DNA of 48,835 nucleotides from Aphelenchoides besseyi (taxonomy: Eukaryota > Nematoda > Chromadorea > Rhabditida > Aphelenchoididae), in assembly GCA_024699855.1 (NCBI GenBank), contig JAMPIQ010000012.1, positions 1 through 48,835 on the forward strand, read 5' to 3'. The translations under genes were made by a program, and so were the position numbers. The stretch's first letter is position 1, and the number at the start of each line of letters is the position of its first letter. Positions 10,985 to 20,778 of this stretch are shown here, one piece after another. Below the pieces are notes generated by a model. It searched no databases, was not told the origin of the DNA, and worked only from the letters and a program-made list of their open reading frames with translations.

Positions 10985-12265
10985 TTACCGGAACAGTGAC
11001 GGCAACCACAGGGACAGCGACGGAATATAGGTGACGGCAAGCAGCACCGCGATGCTGGCCCCAAAGAACGGCCAGATCGTCCGCATCGCTTCCCGTATCG
11101 ATATGCCGCCCACCGCGCAGCCGACGAAAAGCACCGTTCCGACCGGCGGCGTGTTGAGCCCGATGCCGGCGTTCAGGATCATCACGACACCGAAATGCAC
11201 GGGGTCGATGCCGAAGGCCTTCACGACGGGCAGAAGCACCGGCGTGGAGATGATGACCATCGGCGCCATGTCCATGAAGGTGCCGAGCAACAGCAGGATG
11301 ACATTGATGACGAGCAGCACGATGATCGGATTGTCCGAAATCGCGCTGATTGCGGCAATCATCAGCGTCTGCACCTGCAGGAAGGCCATCAGCCAGCCGA
11401 AGGACGCCGCCGTGCCGATGACCAGCAGAACCATGGCCGTCGTGCGCACCGCACCCATCACCGCCTCGACGAAACCGCTCCAGTCCAGCTCGCGGTAGAC
11501 GAGCATGGCAACGAGGAAGGCGTAGAGAACCGCGATGCAGGAACTTTCCGTCGCGGTGAAGATGCCCGAACGCACGCCGCCGAAGATGATGCCGATCAAC
11601 AGGATGCCGGGGAACGAAGCGAGGAGATAATACATCAGCTTCGAGAAGCCAGGGAACGGCTCGGAAGGATAACCCTTGCGCCGGGCAACGATATAGGCCG
11701 TCACCATCAGCGCCGCTGCAAGCAGGAAACCCGGAACAATGCCGGCGGTGAAGAGATCGGCCACCGAAACATTGCCGCCCGCCGCGATGGAATAAAGGAT
11801 CATGTTATGCGAGGGCGGTATCATCAGCGCGATGATGGCCGCATTGACCGTGACATTGACCGCATAGTCCCTGTCATAACCGCGCTTGGCCATTTGCGGG
11901 ATCATCAGACCGCCGACGGCCGAAGCATCCGCCACGGCCGAGCCGGAAATGCCGCCGAACAGCGTCGAGGCCACGATGTTGACCTGGCCGAGACCGCCGC
12001 GCAGGTGTCCCACGAGACCGGCCGCAAAGCGGATGAGCCGATGGGCGATGCCGCCGCGCACCATCAGGTCGCCGGCGAAGATGAAAAACGGTATCGCCAT
12101 CATTGCAAACACGTTCATGCCGGAATTCATCTGCTGGAACACCACGATGGGCGGCAGGCCGAGATAAAGAACCGTGGCGAAGGACGCGATGCCGAGGCAG
12201 AACGCGATCGGCGTGCCGATCAGCATCAGCAGGGTGAACACCCCGAAGAGAATGGTGTAAGCCAT
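10985..12265 (-). CDS. dctM: TRAP transporter large permease, DctM type
   Basis: The large membrane subunit (426 residues, 12 or so helices) that couples sodium-driven uptake of an organic acid to the binding protein. It begins MAYTILFGVFTLLMLIGTPIAFCLGIA and carries the family blocks GGISGSAVADASAVGGLMIPQMAKRGYDRDYAV and GLNTPPVGTVLFVGCAVG. The dctQ stop TAA directly abuts its ATG, so translation is coupled. It is the last gene of the galacturonate operon. By context the substrate is a uronate such as D-galacturonate, or galactarate. Confidence 0.92.
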   Translation of the reverse strand: MAYTILFGVFTLLMLIGTPIAFCLGIASFATVLYLGLPPIVVFQQMNSGMNVFAMMAIPFFIFAGDLMVRGGIAHRLIRFAAGLVGHLRGGLGQVNIVASTLFGGISGSAVADASAVGGLMIPQMAKRGYDRDYAVNVTVNAAIIALMIPPSHNMILYSIAAGGNVSVADLFTAGIVPGFLLAAALMVTAYIVARRKGYPSEPFPGFSKLMYYLLASFPGILLIGIIFGGVRSGIFTATESSCIAVLYAFLVAMLVYRELDWSGFVEAVMGAVRTTAMVLLVIGTAASFGWLMAFLQVQTLMIAAISAISDNPIIVLLVINVILLLLGTFMDMAPMVIISTPVLLPVVKAFGIDPVHFGVVMILNAGIGLNTPPVGTVLFVGCAVGGISIREAMRTIWPFFGASIAVLLAVTYIPSLSLWLPSLFR

Positions 12266-12787
12266 TTATGCGGCCTCCTGCACGATCACGTCGGCCGCAA
12301 TCTCCTCGCCGATGGCGAGATCGACGAAACGTTCAGCCGCAAACAGCGCGATGAGGAAACCGCCGCCGATCAGCGGAAAGAAATCCGTGCCGCCCGGCCA
12401 GCCGAGAACCGGGATTGTCGCCGTCCATGTGCCCATGGAAAGCGAGGTGCCATACCAAGCCATGCCGGCACCGAAGAAGAAGATCAGCGCAAGGCTTGTC
12501 AGGTCCATGCCCTTCTGCACGCGCGGCGGCATCATGTAGCGCAAAATATCAAGCCCCAGATGCACGCTCTCGCGCACGCCCACTGCCGCCCCCAGCATGA
12601 TGAACCATGACATGAGATGCAGCGACAGCGGCTCAGACCAGCTGGGTGAATCGTTGAGAATATACCGCGCAAAGACCTGCCAGCCGACGATAAGCGTCAT
12701 GGCGATCATGCCGATACCGGCAACATAAAGCGACGCGTGGCTGAGCGCGCCGAGAAAGGGGCGAATGGCCCGCATGAAATTTCGCAT
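12266..12787 (-). CDS. dctQ: TRAP transporter small permease, DctQ type
   Basis: The small membrane subunit (173 residues, four helices). It opens with MRNFMRAIRPFLGALSHASL and has the family's FARYILNDSPSWSEPLSLHLMSW segment after the first helix, followed by VGVRESVHLGLDIL. It lies between the binding protein and dctM. A strong hairpin separates it from dctP, which would leave less message for the membrane subunits than for the binding protein. Confidence 0.9.
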   Translation of the reverse strand: MRNFMRAIRPFLGALSHASLYVAGIGMIAMTLIVGWQVFARYILNDSPSWSEPLSLHLMSWFIMLGAAVGVRESVHLGLDILRYMMPPRVQKGMDLTSLALIFFFGAGMAWYGTSLSMGTWTATIPVLGWPGGTDFFPLIGGGFLIALFAAERFVDLAIGEEIAADVIVQEAA

Positions 12788-12818
12788 TGTCTGTTCCTCC
12801 GCGTCAACGGCGACAAAA

Positions 12819-12850
12819 GAAAACCGGCCCTGTTCCCAGGGCCGGTTTTC
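12819..12850 (-). terminator. Intrinsic terminator/attenuator between dctP and dctQ
   Basis: A perfect 14-base stem (GAAAACCGGCCCTG / CAGGGCCGGTTTTC) with a 4-base loop. On the minus strand it is followed by TTTTGTCG after the stem's own TTTTC. It lies 7 bases past the dctP stop. Partial termination here would give more binding protein than permease. Confidence 0.75.
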
Positions 12851-12856
12851 CGCGCA

Positions 12857-13834
12857 TTACTTGACCGCTTTCACCCGTTCCAGAAGGTCTTTCATCTTCG
12901 GATCGGTGACGAACTTGTCGTAGACCGGACCCATCGCGGCAGCGAATTCCTCCTTGTTGACCTTGATGACATTGACGCCACCGGCGCGGACCTTTTCTTC
13001 CGATGCCTTTTCGCGGGCGCTCCAGAGTTCACGCATCTTGCCGACGGAATCCTTGGCCGCCTGACGCAACAGCTTCTGATCTTCCGGAGAGAGCTTGTCG
13101 TAAGAGACCTTGGAAATGACGAGGATTTCCGGGTTCAGCGAATGTTCCGTCAGGGAGTAGTTTTTCGCGACCTCGTAGTGACGGGCGGATTCGTAAGAAG
13201 GCCAGTTGTTTTCCGCACCGTCGACAACGCCGGTTTCAAGCGAGGAATAGACCTCGCCCATCGGCATCGGCGTCGGGTTGGCGCCGAAAGCCTGCATCAT
13301 CGAAATCCACAGATCCGACTGCTGCACGCGGATTTTCAGGCCCTTCAGGTCCGCGAGTTTTTCGATGGGCTTTTTGGTGGTGTAGAAGGACCGTGCGCCG
13401 GAATCGTAAAAGGCGAGACCGATGAGGCCGTGCGGTTCGAAGGCCGCCAGAACCTCATCGCCTATCGGGCCGTCAACCGTGTTGTGCATGTGCTCCGTCG
13501 AGCGGAACAGGAAAGGCAGGCCGAGGACGGTGGTTTCCTTGACCAGATTGTTGAAAGGCGCGGCATTGACGCGGTTCATGTCGATGACGCCGAAGCGGGT
13601 CTGCTCGATGGTATCCTTCTCGCCGCCGAGAACGGAATTGTTCATGACCTGTATCTTGATGCGACCCTTGGTGCGCTCGGCCAGAAGCTCGCCCATATAT
13701 TTCACGGCTTCGACCGTCGGATAACCGTCGGGATGAATATCGGCCGAACGCAGGGTGATTTCCTGCGCCTTGGCGGAAACACCGGCGAGCGCGATCCCCA
13801 TCGCGACGCACATCATGCTTGCAATCTTTTTCAT
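12857..13834 (-). CDS. dctP: TRAP transporter solute-binding protein, DctP type
   Basis: A periplasmic receptor of 325 residues with a signal peptide (MKKIASMMCVAMGIALAGVSAKA, cut before QE). The TRAP binding-site block LKIRVQQSDLWISMMQAFGA, then PMGEVYSSLETGVVDGAENN, contains the Arg that pairs with the ligand carboxylate in this family. The start at 13834 is chosen because GGAGGAAAGC precedes it and it begins the signal peptide; a start 15 bases upstream is weaker. Surrounding genes degrade galacturonate, so a uronate ligand is inferred. Confidence 0.92.
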   Translation of the reverse strand: MKKIASMMCVAMGIALAGVSAKAQEITLRSADIHPDGYPTVEAVKYMGELLAERTKGRIKIQVMNNSVLGGEKDTIEQTRFGVIDMNRVNAAPFNNLVKETTVLGLPFLFRSTEHMHNTVDGPIGDEVLAAFEPHGLIGLAFYDSGARSFYTTKKPIEKLADLKGLKIRVQQSDLWISMMQAFGANPTPMPMGEVYSSLETGVVDGAENNWPSYESARHYEVAKNYSLTEHSLNPEILVISKVSYDKLSPEDQKLLRQAAKDSVGKMRELWSAREKASEEKVRAGGVNVIKVNKEEFAAAMGPVYDKFVTDPKMKDLLERVKAVK

Positions 13835-13978
13835 GCTTTCCTCCTCCATTGTTGAAACGATCCAGCCCCTCCAAGGCTATCGGACCGTATTTTTCACGCC
13901 CATCCGGGCCGGCATGCAAAGACCTTTCAGTTTAAAAGGACGATGGGGACCTCCCTTCCCCAGCCATCCCCGAGTGAC

Positions 13979-14857
13979 CTATCCCGCCGTGACTGGCGGC
14001 AGCTTGAACAGCGCTTCCGGATTTTCCACCAGCGCACGGTGGCGCGCGGCATCGTCCGGCAGCCAGCCGAGTATGAGTTCCGCAAGGCGGGCATCGTCGG
14101 GATAGGCCGCCGTCTCGCGGATGGAATTATGCGGCCAGTTTGTGCCCCAGACGATGCGCTCCGGCGCATGGGCGGCGATGACGCGCGAAAAGGCGGCGAT
14201 GTCCTCATAGGGCCAGCTCTCACGCGAGCTTTCGTAGACGCCGGCGAACTTGAACCAGAGATTGCCGCGGTCGATGAGTTTCAGAAGCGCCGCCATTTCC
14301 GGGCCATCGGTTCTGATGCCCTTGAAGAACTTGCCGTGGTGATCGAACACCCAGCGCGAGCGGATGTTCTGAAGGCGCGGCAGGTGATCGAGCAGCGTAT
14401 TGCCGTCGAATTGCACCGCCACCATCCAGTCGGCCGCGTGCGCGCGCTCGTCCACGGCTTCCAGCTCGGAAAGATTCACCGCACCACCCGGCAGATCCAT
14501 GATACGCGCACCGACGGCCCCTGAGGCGGCAAGCTTTTCCATGTCCTTTTCGGTCGTTCCCGCATCGATGATGACCACCGCGCGGGCCGCCTCGCCCATT
14601 TCCGCGACACAGGCGAGTGTGTTGCCGTTGTCGCGCTGATGGGCGTTGCCCTGGGTGATGATGACCCGGTCGATGCCGAGCCATTGCATGAGGCTGCGAT
14701 AATCCTCCGGTCCGGGCAGAGCGCCCGGCGGCAGACCCGGTCCACCCGGCAGGGCGGGATAGTGGCGCAGATAGAGATGCATCTGCGTATCGACGGCGCC
14801 TTTCGGGAAAGCGGGCCGGGGCGCTGTGCCGCTCAGTTTTCTGACAAGTTCGCTCAC
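13979..14857 (-). CDS. gli: D-galactarolactone isomerase (amidohydrolase family)
   Basis: 292 residues of the amidohydrolase-2 family. In A. fabrum this enzyme converts D-galactaro-1,5-lactone, the product of uronate dehydrogenase, to the 1,4-lactone used by Gci. Visible family blocks are PKGAVDTQMHLYLRHYP near residue 18, WVFDHHGKFFKG near 170 and RIVWGTNWPHNSIRE near 235. The start is GTG, overlapping the gci stop as GTGA, so the two are translationally coupled. The order gci-gli next to kdgD and udh is what supports the specific assignment; sequence alone gives only the family. Confidence 0.85.
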   Translation of the reverse strand: MSELVRKLSGTAPRPAFPKGAVDTQMHLYLRHYPALPGGPGLPPGALPGPEDYRSLMQWLGIDRVIITQGNAHQRDNGNTLACVAEMGEAARAVVIIDAGTTEKDMEKLAASGAVGARIMDLPGGAVNLSELEAVDERAHAADWMVAVQFDGNTLLDHLPRLQNIRSRWVFDHHGKFFKGIRTDGPEMAALLKLIDRGNLWFKFAGVYESSRESWPYEDIAAFSRVIAAHAPERIVWGTNWPHNSIRETAAYPDDARLAELILGWLPDDAARHRALVENPEALFKLPPVTAG

Positions 14858-15994
14858 GGGTCTGGCATCCTGAATTCAATCAATGCGTCGCGGTTGATCT
14901 CTATGCCGAGGCCGGGGGCCGTTCGGGATGGTGACGACGCCGTTTTTACCGCCTCTATCGGCTCGCTCAGCACGGCCTGCCGGAACGGATTATAGGTACG
15001 GTCGAATTCCATGATCGGCTCAATGGGATTGACCCGCACCGGATCGGGCGTCATCGCCGCCATGAATTGAAGGGCGGCGGCAATCTGTACGCCGGTGCCC
15101 CAGACATGTGGCACAATGCGCACGCCGTGCAGCGTGGCGAGCGCCGCAATCTTCTGTGTTTCGGAAAAAGCCGCCGCAGCCGCAGAGATCGGGCTGGAGA
15201 ATATCCACGGCGCCGGCGGAAAGCGCCTGCCACATGCCATAACGCCCGTGCCAGGTCTCGCCGCCCGCAACCGGGATCGGCTGGCCGGCCCGCACCCGGG
15301 CGTAGGCATCGAGCTGTTCGGGAACCACCGGCTCCTCGAACCAGTCGATACCATACTCGGCGGCGCGGTTGCCGAGCGCGATGGCCTCGGTGACGGTGTA
15401 GCCGTGATTGGCGTCAATCATCAGCCGCATATCCGGCCCAATCGCCTCGCGCACGGCGGCGATGACGCGGAGGTCTTCCTCTATGCCGAAGCCGATCTTG
15501 ATCTTGCAGGCATGAAAGCCGTCCGCCCGACGCTCCGCCATCTCGGAGGCATTGTCGGAAACGCGGTCGACGCCATCGCGCTTGAAGCTGCCGGTGGCAT
15601 AGGCCCGCACGCTTTCGCGCCAGCGCCCGCCGAGCAGCATCGAGATGGAAGCGCCATAATGCTTGCCCTTGATGTCCCACAGCGCGATATCGATGCCGGA
15701 CAGGGCCGTGAGGCTGAGGCCGCGCTGGCCCTGATCGCGCAGGGCATTATAAAGCACGGCCCAGATCTTCTCGGTCTCACGCGGGTCCTGGCCGATGAGC
15801 CAGCCGGAATAGGCCTGAACCACGGCGGCGTTGGGCCGCGCCGGGCCGAGGCATTCGCCCCAGCCGACGGTTCCGTCGTCGCATTCGATTTCCACCAGAA
15901 TATGGGCGCGGCGGTCAAAACGCATGGATGCGCTTTCGAACGGCGTGTCCAGCCGATGTTCGAGCAGATGCGTGCGCACCGCTGTGATCTTCAT
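14854..15994 (-). CDS. gci: D-galactarolactone cycloisomerase, enolase superfamily (frameshifted)
   Basis: An enolase-superfamily enzyme of the mandelate racemase branch, about 378 residues. It opens galactaro-1,4-lactone to 3-deoxy-2-keto-hexarate. The catalytic KxK is in FHACKIKIGF. Metal ligands lie in LMIDANHGY, DWFEEPV and PVAGGETWHG, and the general-acid His is in RIVPHVWGTG. Three indels interrupt it: an extra T near 15170 (TTTTT where the frame needs TTTT), a missing A near 14946 and an extra C near 14925. Reading across them gives one continuous family-length protein ending FRMPDP. The breaks are therefore probably sequencing errors, not decay. Confidence 0.85.
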
Positions 15995-16030
15995 GGCTCC
16001 CCTCCCGCTTGTCTCGATCAGGCCTCCAAA

Positions 16031-16963
<933 letters not shown>

Positions 16964-17005
16964 TCATTGACTGGAAGCCACCTAACCCGGTTGCCGCATG
17001 CTTGT

Positions 17006-17042
17006 CAACAATTCATCATACATGTTGTATGATGAATTGTTG
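17006..17042. promoter_or_regulatory. Perfect 37-bp palindrome, likely GntR operator
   Basis: Arms CAACAATTCATCATACA and TGTATGATGAATTGTTG are exact complements (17 bases each) around TGT. It is AT-rich with no T-run after it, so an operator is more likely than a terminator. The TCATACA/TGTATGA core has the form bound by FadR-type GntR proteins of uronate operons, and the GntR gene is 2.6 kb away. It sits about 64 bases upstream of kdgD and 14 bases past the kduD stop. Confidence 0.65.
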
Positions 17043-17056
17043 AAATCTGTAACAGA

Positions 17057-17800
17057 TCAGCGCGCCAGCCAGCCGCCGTCGACATTGAGAATGGCGCCAT
17101 GCACATAATCCGCCGCCGGCGAAGCAAGGAAAACCGCTGCCCCGGCTATATCGTCGGAATGGCCCCAGCGGCCGGCCGGAATACGCTCGAGAATGGCCTT
17201 GTTGCGGGCCGCATCCGCACGCAGCGCCTCGGTATTGTTGGTTTCGATGTAGCCGGGCGCAATCGCATTCACATTGATGCCCTTCGCCGCCCACTCATTC
17301 GCCAGAAGCTTGGTGAGGCCCGCGACACCATGTTTCGCCGCCGTATAGGACGGCACGCGAATGCCACCCTGAAAGGAAAGGAGCGAAGCGATATTGACCA
17401 CCTTGCCGGACCGGCCTTTCGCCAGCAACTCTTTCGCAAAAGCCTGGGTGGTGAAAAACAGCGCCTTGAGATTGACGTCCATCACCTCGTCCCAGTCGAG
17501 TTCGGAAAACTCGACGGAATCGGCACGGCGGATAATGCCGGCATTGTTGACGAGAATATCGAAACCGGCGCCGGCAAAACTGTCCTTCGCCGCCAGCGGA
17601 TCTGCAAAATCGATAGATAATGCGCTGGCCCTGCCGCCGTCCCTGGCGATCATCTCCAGCGTTTCATCCGGCGCGCGGCGGGCGGCGCAGACCACCTCTG
17701 CGCCGGCAGCCGCGAGCCCCACCGCAATTGCCTGGCCAAGCCCCGTATTCGCGCCGGTGACGAGCGCTTTACGCCCCTGAAGCGAAAAGGGATTCTTCAT
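17057..17800 (-). CDS. kduD: 2-dehydro-3-deoxy-D-gluconate 5-dehydrogenase (KduD, SDR)
   Basis: 247 residues of the short-chain dehydrogenase family. KduD reduces the KduI product 2,5-diketo-3-deoxygluconate to 2-keto-3-deoxygluconate. The NAD motif TGANTGLGQAIA is at residues 16-27, NNAG follows near 90, then the catalytic block SFQGGIRVPSYTAAKHG with its YxxxK, and NAIAPGYIETNNTEALR. Its ATG overlaps the kduI stop (ATGA), which supports the pairing. Confidence 0.9.
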   Translation of the reverse strand: MKNPFSLQGRKALVTGANTGLGQAIAVGLAAAGAEVVCAARRAPDETLEMIARDGGRASALSIDFADPLAAKDSFAGAGFDILVNNAGIIRRADSVEFSELDWDEVMDVNLKALFFTTQAFAKELLAKGRSGKVVNIASLLSFQGGIRVPSYTAAKHGVAGLTKLLANEWAAKGINVNAIAPGYIETNNTEALRADAARNKAILERIPAGRWGHSDDIAGAAVFLASPAADYVHGAILNVDGGWLAR

Positions 17801-18625
17801 TTCAGATCTCCCGGCTGGATGAAGTCCATGTCGGTGTAATCGACATTGTCTCCCGCCATAGCCCAGATGAAGGTGTAAGAACCGATGCCGGCGCCGGAAT
17901 GGATGGACCAGGGCGGGGAAATCGCACCCTCTTCATTCGAAAATGAACAGATGCCGGGTTTCCTGCGGCTCACCCATCAGATGCAGCACGCGCGACTTTT
18001 CATCCATGCCGAAATAGAGATAGGCCTCCATGCGGGCGATCGTGAATGTGGGAAGGAATGGTGTTCCAGACGGAACCGTCCTCCAGCGTGGTATAACCCA
18101 GCACCAGCTGGCAGCTTTCCATGACAGCAGCGGATGGATGAACTGGTTGATGGTGCGCTTGTTGGAGGTTTCGGTCGCGCCGAGCTTGACTTCCTTGCTA
18201 TTGGCCAGCGTCACGAGCTTTGCCGGCAGGCTGCGATGCGCCGGGCAGGAGGTGATGTAGAATCGCCCTGCTCCGTCAAAGGTCACCGCGCCGCTGCCTG
18301 CACCGAGATAAAGCACATCGCCGCGATTGAGGGTATAGGTCTCGCCGCCGGCGCTGACCGTGCCGGTCTCGCCGATATTGACGATGCCCATCTCGCGCCG
18401 GTCGAGGAAGGACGGCGTTTTGGTCTCTTCCACCTTGTCCAGCGTCAGCGGCGCACCGTTCGGCACCGCACCGCCCATCACGAAGCGGTCATAATGGGTG
18501 TAGATCAGCCTGATTTCGCCGGAACGAAACATGTCGTTGGCGAGGAAATGCCGGCGGAGCCCTTCGGTATCCAGCGTTTTTGCATATTCCGGGTTCACGG
18601 CCTGCCTTGTTTCGACGGTCAACAT
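17797..18625 (-). CDS. kduI: 5-dehydro-4-deoxy-D-glucuronate isomerase (KduI, frameshifted)
   Basis: About 276 residues. It isomerises 4-deoxy-5-keto-hexuronate from pectin breakdown. It opens [23 protein letters not shown] 18625 has AAGGA at a good distance, while ATG 18634 has none. The metal-binding cupin residues are in [15 protein letters not shown] (HxH and Glu) and in WSIHSGAG near the C-terminus. Three indels break the frame: two extra bases near 18128, one extra C near 18038, and an extra T near 17941 that creates a false stop. Correcting the frame by eye gives the whole family fold, so the gene is probably intact in the organism. Confidence 0.85.
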
Positions 18626-18764
18626 CAAACTCATCCTTCATGATTGTTGCGTATGGCACATAATATATGTTATCCGCTTTTTTGTACGATCTGTATGACA
18701 AGGTCAAGAGGCATAGGCATATCTCGACCACGGCAGGGACGTGCAACGCTGAGGGAGAATGGCA
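18626..18764. promoter_or_regulatory. Divergent kduI/udh promoter region with operator-like sites
   Basis: 139 bases between the divergent starts. ACATAATATATGT at 18658-18670 is a palindrome with 5-base arms. TTGTACGATCTGTATGACAA at 18682-18701 contains TGTATGA, a half-site of the 17006-17042 palindrome. Both are candidates for the GntR protein encoded at 19673. GAGGGAG at 18751-18757 is the udh ribosome-binding site. Confidence 0.5.
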
Positions 18765-19562
18765 ATGAAACGGCTTCTTGTTACCGGTGCTGCGGGCCAG
18801 CTTGGCCGCGTTATGCGCAAACGCCTTGCATCGATGGCCGAGACCATTCGCCTTGCCGATCTCGCCCCGCTCGATCCGGCAGGCCCGAACGAGGAATGCA
18901 TGCAATGCGACCTTGCGGATGCCGACGCAGTGGATGCCATGGTTGCCGGTTGCGACGGCATCGTCCACCTCGGCGGCATATCGGTGGAGAAGCCTTTCGA
19001 ACAAATCCTTCAGGGCAACATCATCGGGCTTTATAATCTCTACGAGGCTGCCCGCGCCCACGGCCAGCCGCGAATTGTTTTCGCCAGCTCCAACCATACG
19101 ATCGGCTATTATCCCCAGACCGAACGGCTTGGTCCCGACGTTCCCTTCCGCCCGGATGGGCTTTACGGCGTGTCCAAATGTTTCGGCGAAAACCTCGCCC
19201 GCCTGTATTTCGAGAAATTCGGCCAGGAGACGGCGCTTGTGCGCATCGGCTCCTGCACGCCGGAACCCAACAATTACCGCATGCTGTCCACCTGGTTTTC
19301 GCATGACGATTTCGTATCGCTGATCGAAGCGGCGTTCCGCGCACCCGTTCTCGGCTGCCCGGTCGTCTGGGGGGCTTCCGCCAACGATGCGAGCTGGTGG
19401 GACAATTCGCATCTCGGCTTTCTGGGATGGAAACCGAAGGACAATGCCGAGGCCTTCCGGGAGCACATCGCCCGGACAGTTCCCAAACCGGACCCGAGCG
19501 ACGCGCTAGTCCGCTTTCAGGGTGGCGTGTTTGTCGACAACCCGATCTTCAAGGAGACGTGA
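18765..19562 (+). CDS. udh: Uronate dehydrogenase
   Basis: 265 residues. It oxidises D-galacturonate or D-glucuronate at C1 with NAD to the aldaro-1,5-lactone. It begins MKRLLVTGAAGQLGRVM, with the Rossmann glycine motif. The active-site residues are in FASSNHTIGYYPQTERLG and YGVSKCFGENLARLYF (Tyr and Lys), and the CTPEPNNYRMLSTWFSHDDF block is characteristic of the Agrobacterium enzyme. The start at 18765 is preferred over 18759 because GAGGGAG lies 7 bases before it. It is divergent from the kduI operon and followed by the GntR gene. Confidence 0.95.
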   Translation: MKRLLVTGAAGQLGRVMRKRLASMAETIRLADLAPLDPAGPNEECMQCDLADADAVDAMVAGCDGIVHLGGISVEKPFEQILQGNIIGLYNLYEAARAHGQPRIVFASSNHTIGYYPQTERLGPDVPFRPDGLYGVSKCFGENLARLYFEKFGQETALVRIGSCTPEPNNYRMLSTWFSHDDFVSLIEAAFRAPVLGCPVVWGASANDASWWDNSHLGFLGWKPKDNAEAFREHIARTVPKPDPSDALVRFQGGVFVDNPIFKET

Positions 19563-19672
19563 AATGTCGCACGGACCTTTCCCGCGAAAAAGGCGGGATT
19601 GCATGCCAGGCCGCGAATGACGTATCGAGGAACGGTGCACGCAACCGACATTTTTTTAGAACGGCGACCAAG

Positions 19673-20410
19673 ATGACAAAAGCGACAAGCTTCGAACCGG
19701 CAGCCCCCCAAGGCAGAACGCTTGTGGTGAAGGTTTCGGAGGAACTCCGCGGCCAGATCGCCAAGGGTCGTTACAAGACAGGCGAGCGCCTGCCCTCCGA
19801 AGCGCAGATGACGCAGGAATTCGGTGTCAGCCGTACCGTGGTGCGGGAGGCAATCGCCTCGCTGCGATCCGACGGTCTGGTCGAGCCGCGTCAGGGTGCT
19901 GGTGTTTTCGTACTGGAACCCGCACCCGCTGAGCGGCGTCCCTTCCACAATGTCGATCTTGCGCGCGTCTCGTCGCTGATCGAAATGCTGGAATTGCGCA
20001 CCGCCGTGGAAGGTGACGCCGCCGGTCTTGCCGCCATTCGCCGCTCGCCGGCGCAGGAGGAAAAGATCATCGAGGCCTTCGATGCCTTTCGCGCCAGCGC
20101 CACTAAGGGCGTGCCGACGGCGGAGGCCGATTTCGCCTTCCATCTCGCCATTGCCGAAGCGACCAACAATCCCCGCTTCAGCGAGTTTCTGCAGGTGCTC
20201 GGCCCCACCCTCATTCCACGCCGCGCCGTGGCCGAAAACGGCACGGAAACCGTGCTTTCGCCCGCCGATCTCGCCCGGCTCGTCGGTGAACATGAAGCGA
20301 TCCTGATCGCGATACAGGACGGCGACGAGGAGGCGGCGCGCAGCGCCATGCGCAGCCACCTGAAAAGCAGCCAGACGCGTTATCGCTCCATGCTGCGCGC
20401 GCCGCGCTGA
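19673..20410 (+). CDS. GntR-family regulator, FadR/FCD subgroup
   Basis: 245 residues. The winged helix is at about 15-80 (KVSEELRGQIAKGRYKTGER, then EFGVSRTVVREAIASLRSDG). The C-terminal FCD effector domain has FHLAIAEATNN and VGEHEAILIAI, whose Asp/His residues bind metal in this group. Its place just after udh makes it the likely repressor of the galacturonate locus, with a uronate or galactaro-lactone as plausible inducer (inference). About 110 bases separate it from udh. No rival start with a better ribosome-binding site was seen. Confidence 0.88.
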   Translation: MTKATSFEPAAPQGRTLVVKVSEELRGQIAKGRYKTGERLPSEAQMTQEFGVSRTVVREAIASLRSDGLVEPRQGAGVFVLEPAPAERRPFHNVDLARVSSLIEMLELRTAVEGDAAGLAAIRRSPAQEEKIIEAFDAFRASATKGVPTAEADFAFHLAIAEATNNPRFSEFLQVLGPTLIPRRAVAENGTETVLSPADLARLVGEHEAILIAIQDGDEEAARSAMRSHLKSSQTRYRSMLRAPR

Positions 20411-20452
20411 GACTACCTGTTTAAACCGCATTGCATGACTGAGGAGAACGAT

Positions 20453-20770
20453 ATGCAGCAGCTTCCGACCTTCCCCACCGTTTCCCCCGACGATGGCGTG
20501 GAGCGCACCGTGCTTTCCGAAGCGTCGGAACTGATGGTGGTCTCCTTCCGCTTCAAGACCGGCGCCGAAGGCAGGCTGCACAGCCATCCGCATGTGCAAT
20601 CCACCTATGTCGCCAGCGGCAGCTTCCGCTTTTATCGCGACGGTGAGGCCTACGACCTTCAGAAGGGCGATAGCCTCGTCATTCCCGGCCATATCGAGCA
20701 CGGCTGCCTGTGTCTGGAAGAGGGCGAGCTGATCGACTGCTTTACCCCGCGCCGCGACGATTTCCTCTGA
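20453..20770 (+). CDS. kdgF: KdgF-like cupin, unsaturated uronate handling
   Basis: 105 residues, a single small cupin. Metal ligands lie in RLHSHPHVQSTYVASG (HxH and Gln) with a later His in IPGHIEHGC. The ending FTPRRDDFL closely resembles the FSPRREDFL type of ending in KdgF proteins, which linearise 4,5-unsaturated galacturonate to the KduI substrate. The start at 20453 has GAGGAGAA 5 bases upstream; an upstream in-frame ATG at 20435 is less likely. It probably forms an operon with the GntR gene 42 bases before it. The assignment rests on similarity by eye plus context. Confidence 0.75.
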   Translation: MQQLPTFPTVSPDDGVERTVLSEASELMVVSFRFKTGAEGRLHSHPHVQSTYVASGSFRFYRDGEAYDLQKGDSLVIPGHIEHGCLCLEEGELIDCFTPRRDDFL

Positions 20771-20778
20771 TCCGGCGC

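Noticed and set aside
11195..12610. 471-codon open frame on the plus strand opposite dctM/dctQ
   Set aside because: Antisense shadow of GC-rich codons; composition is charged and repetitive, with no domain, while the minus strand encodes clear TRAP subunits.
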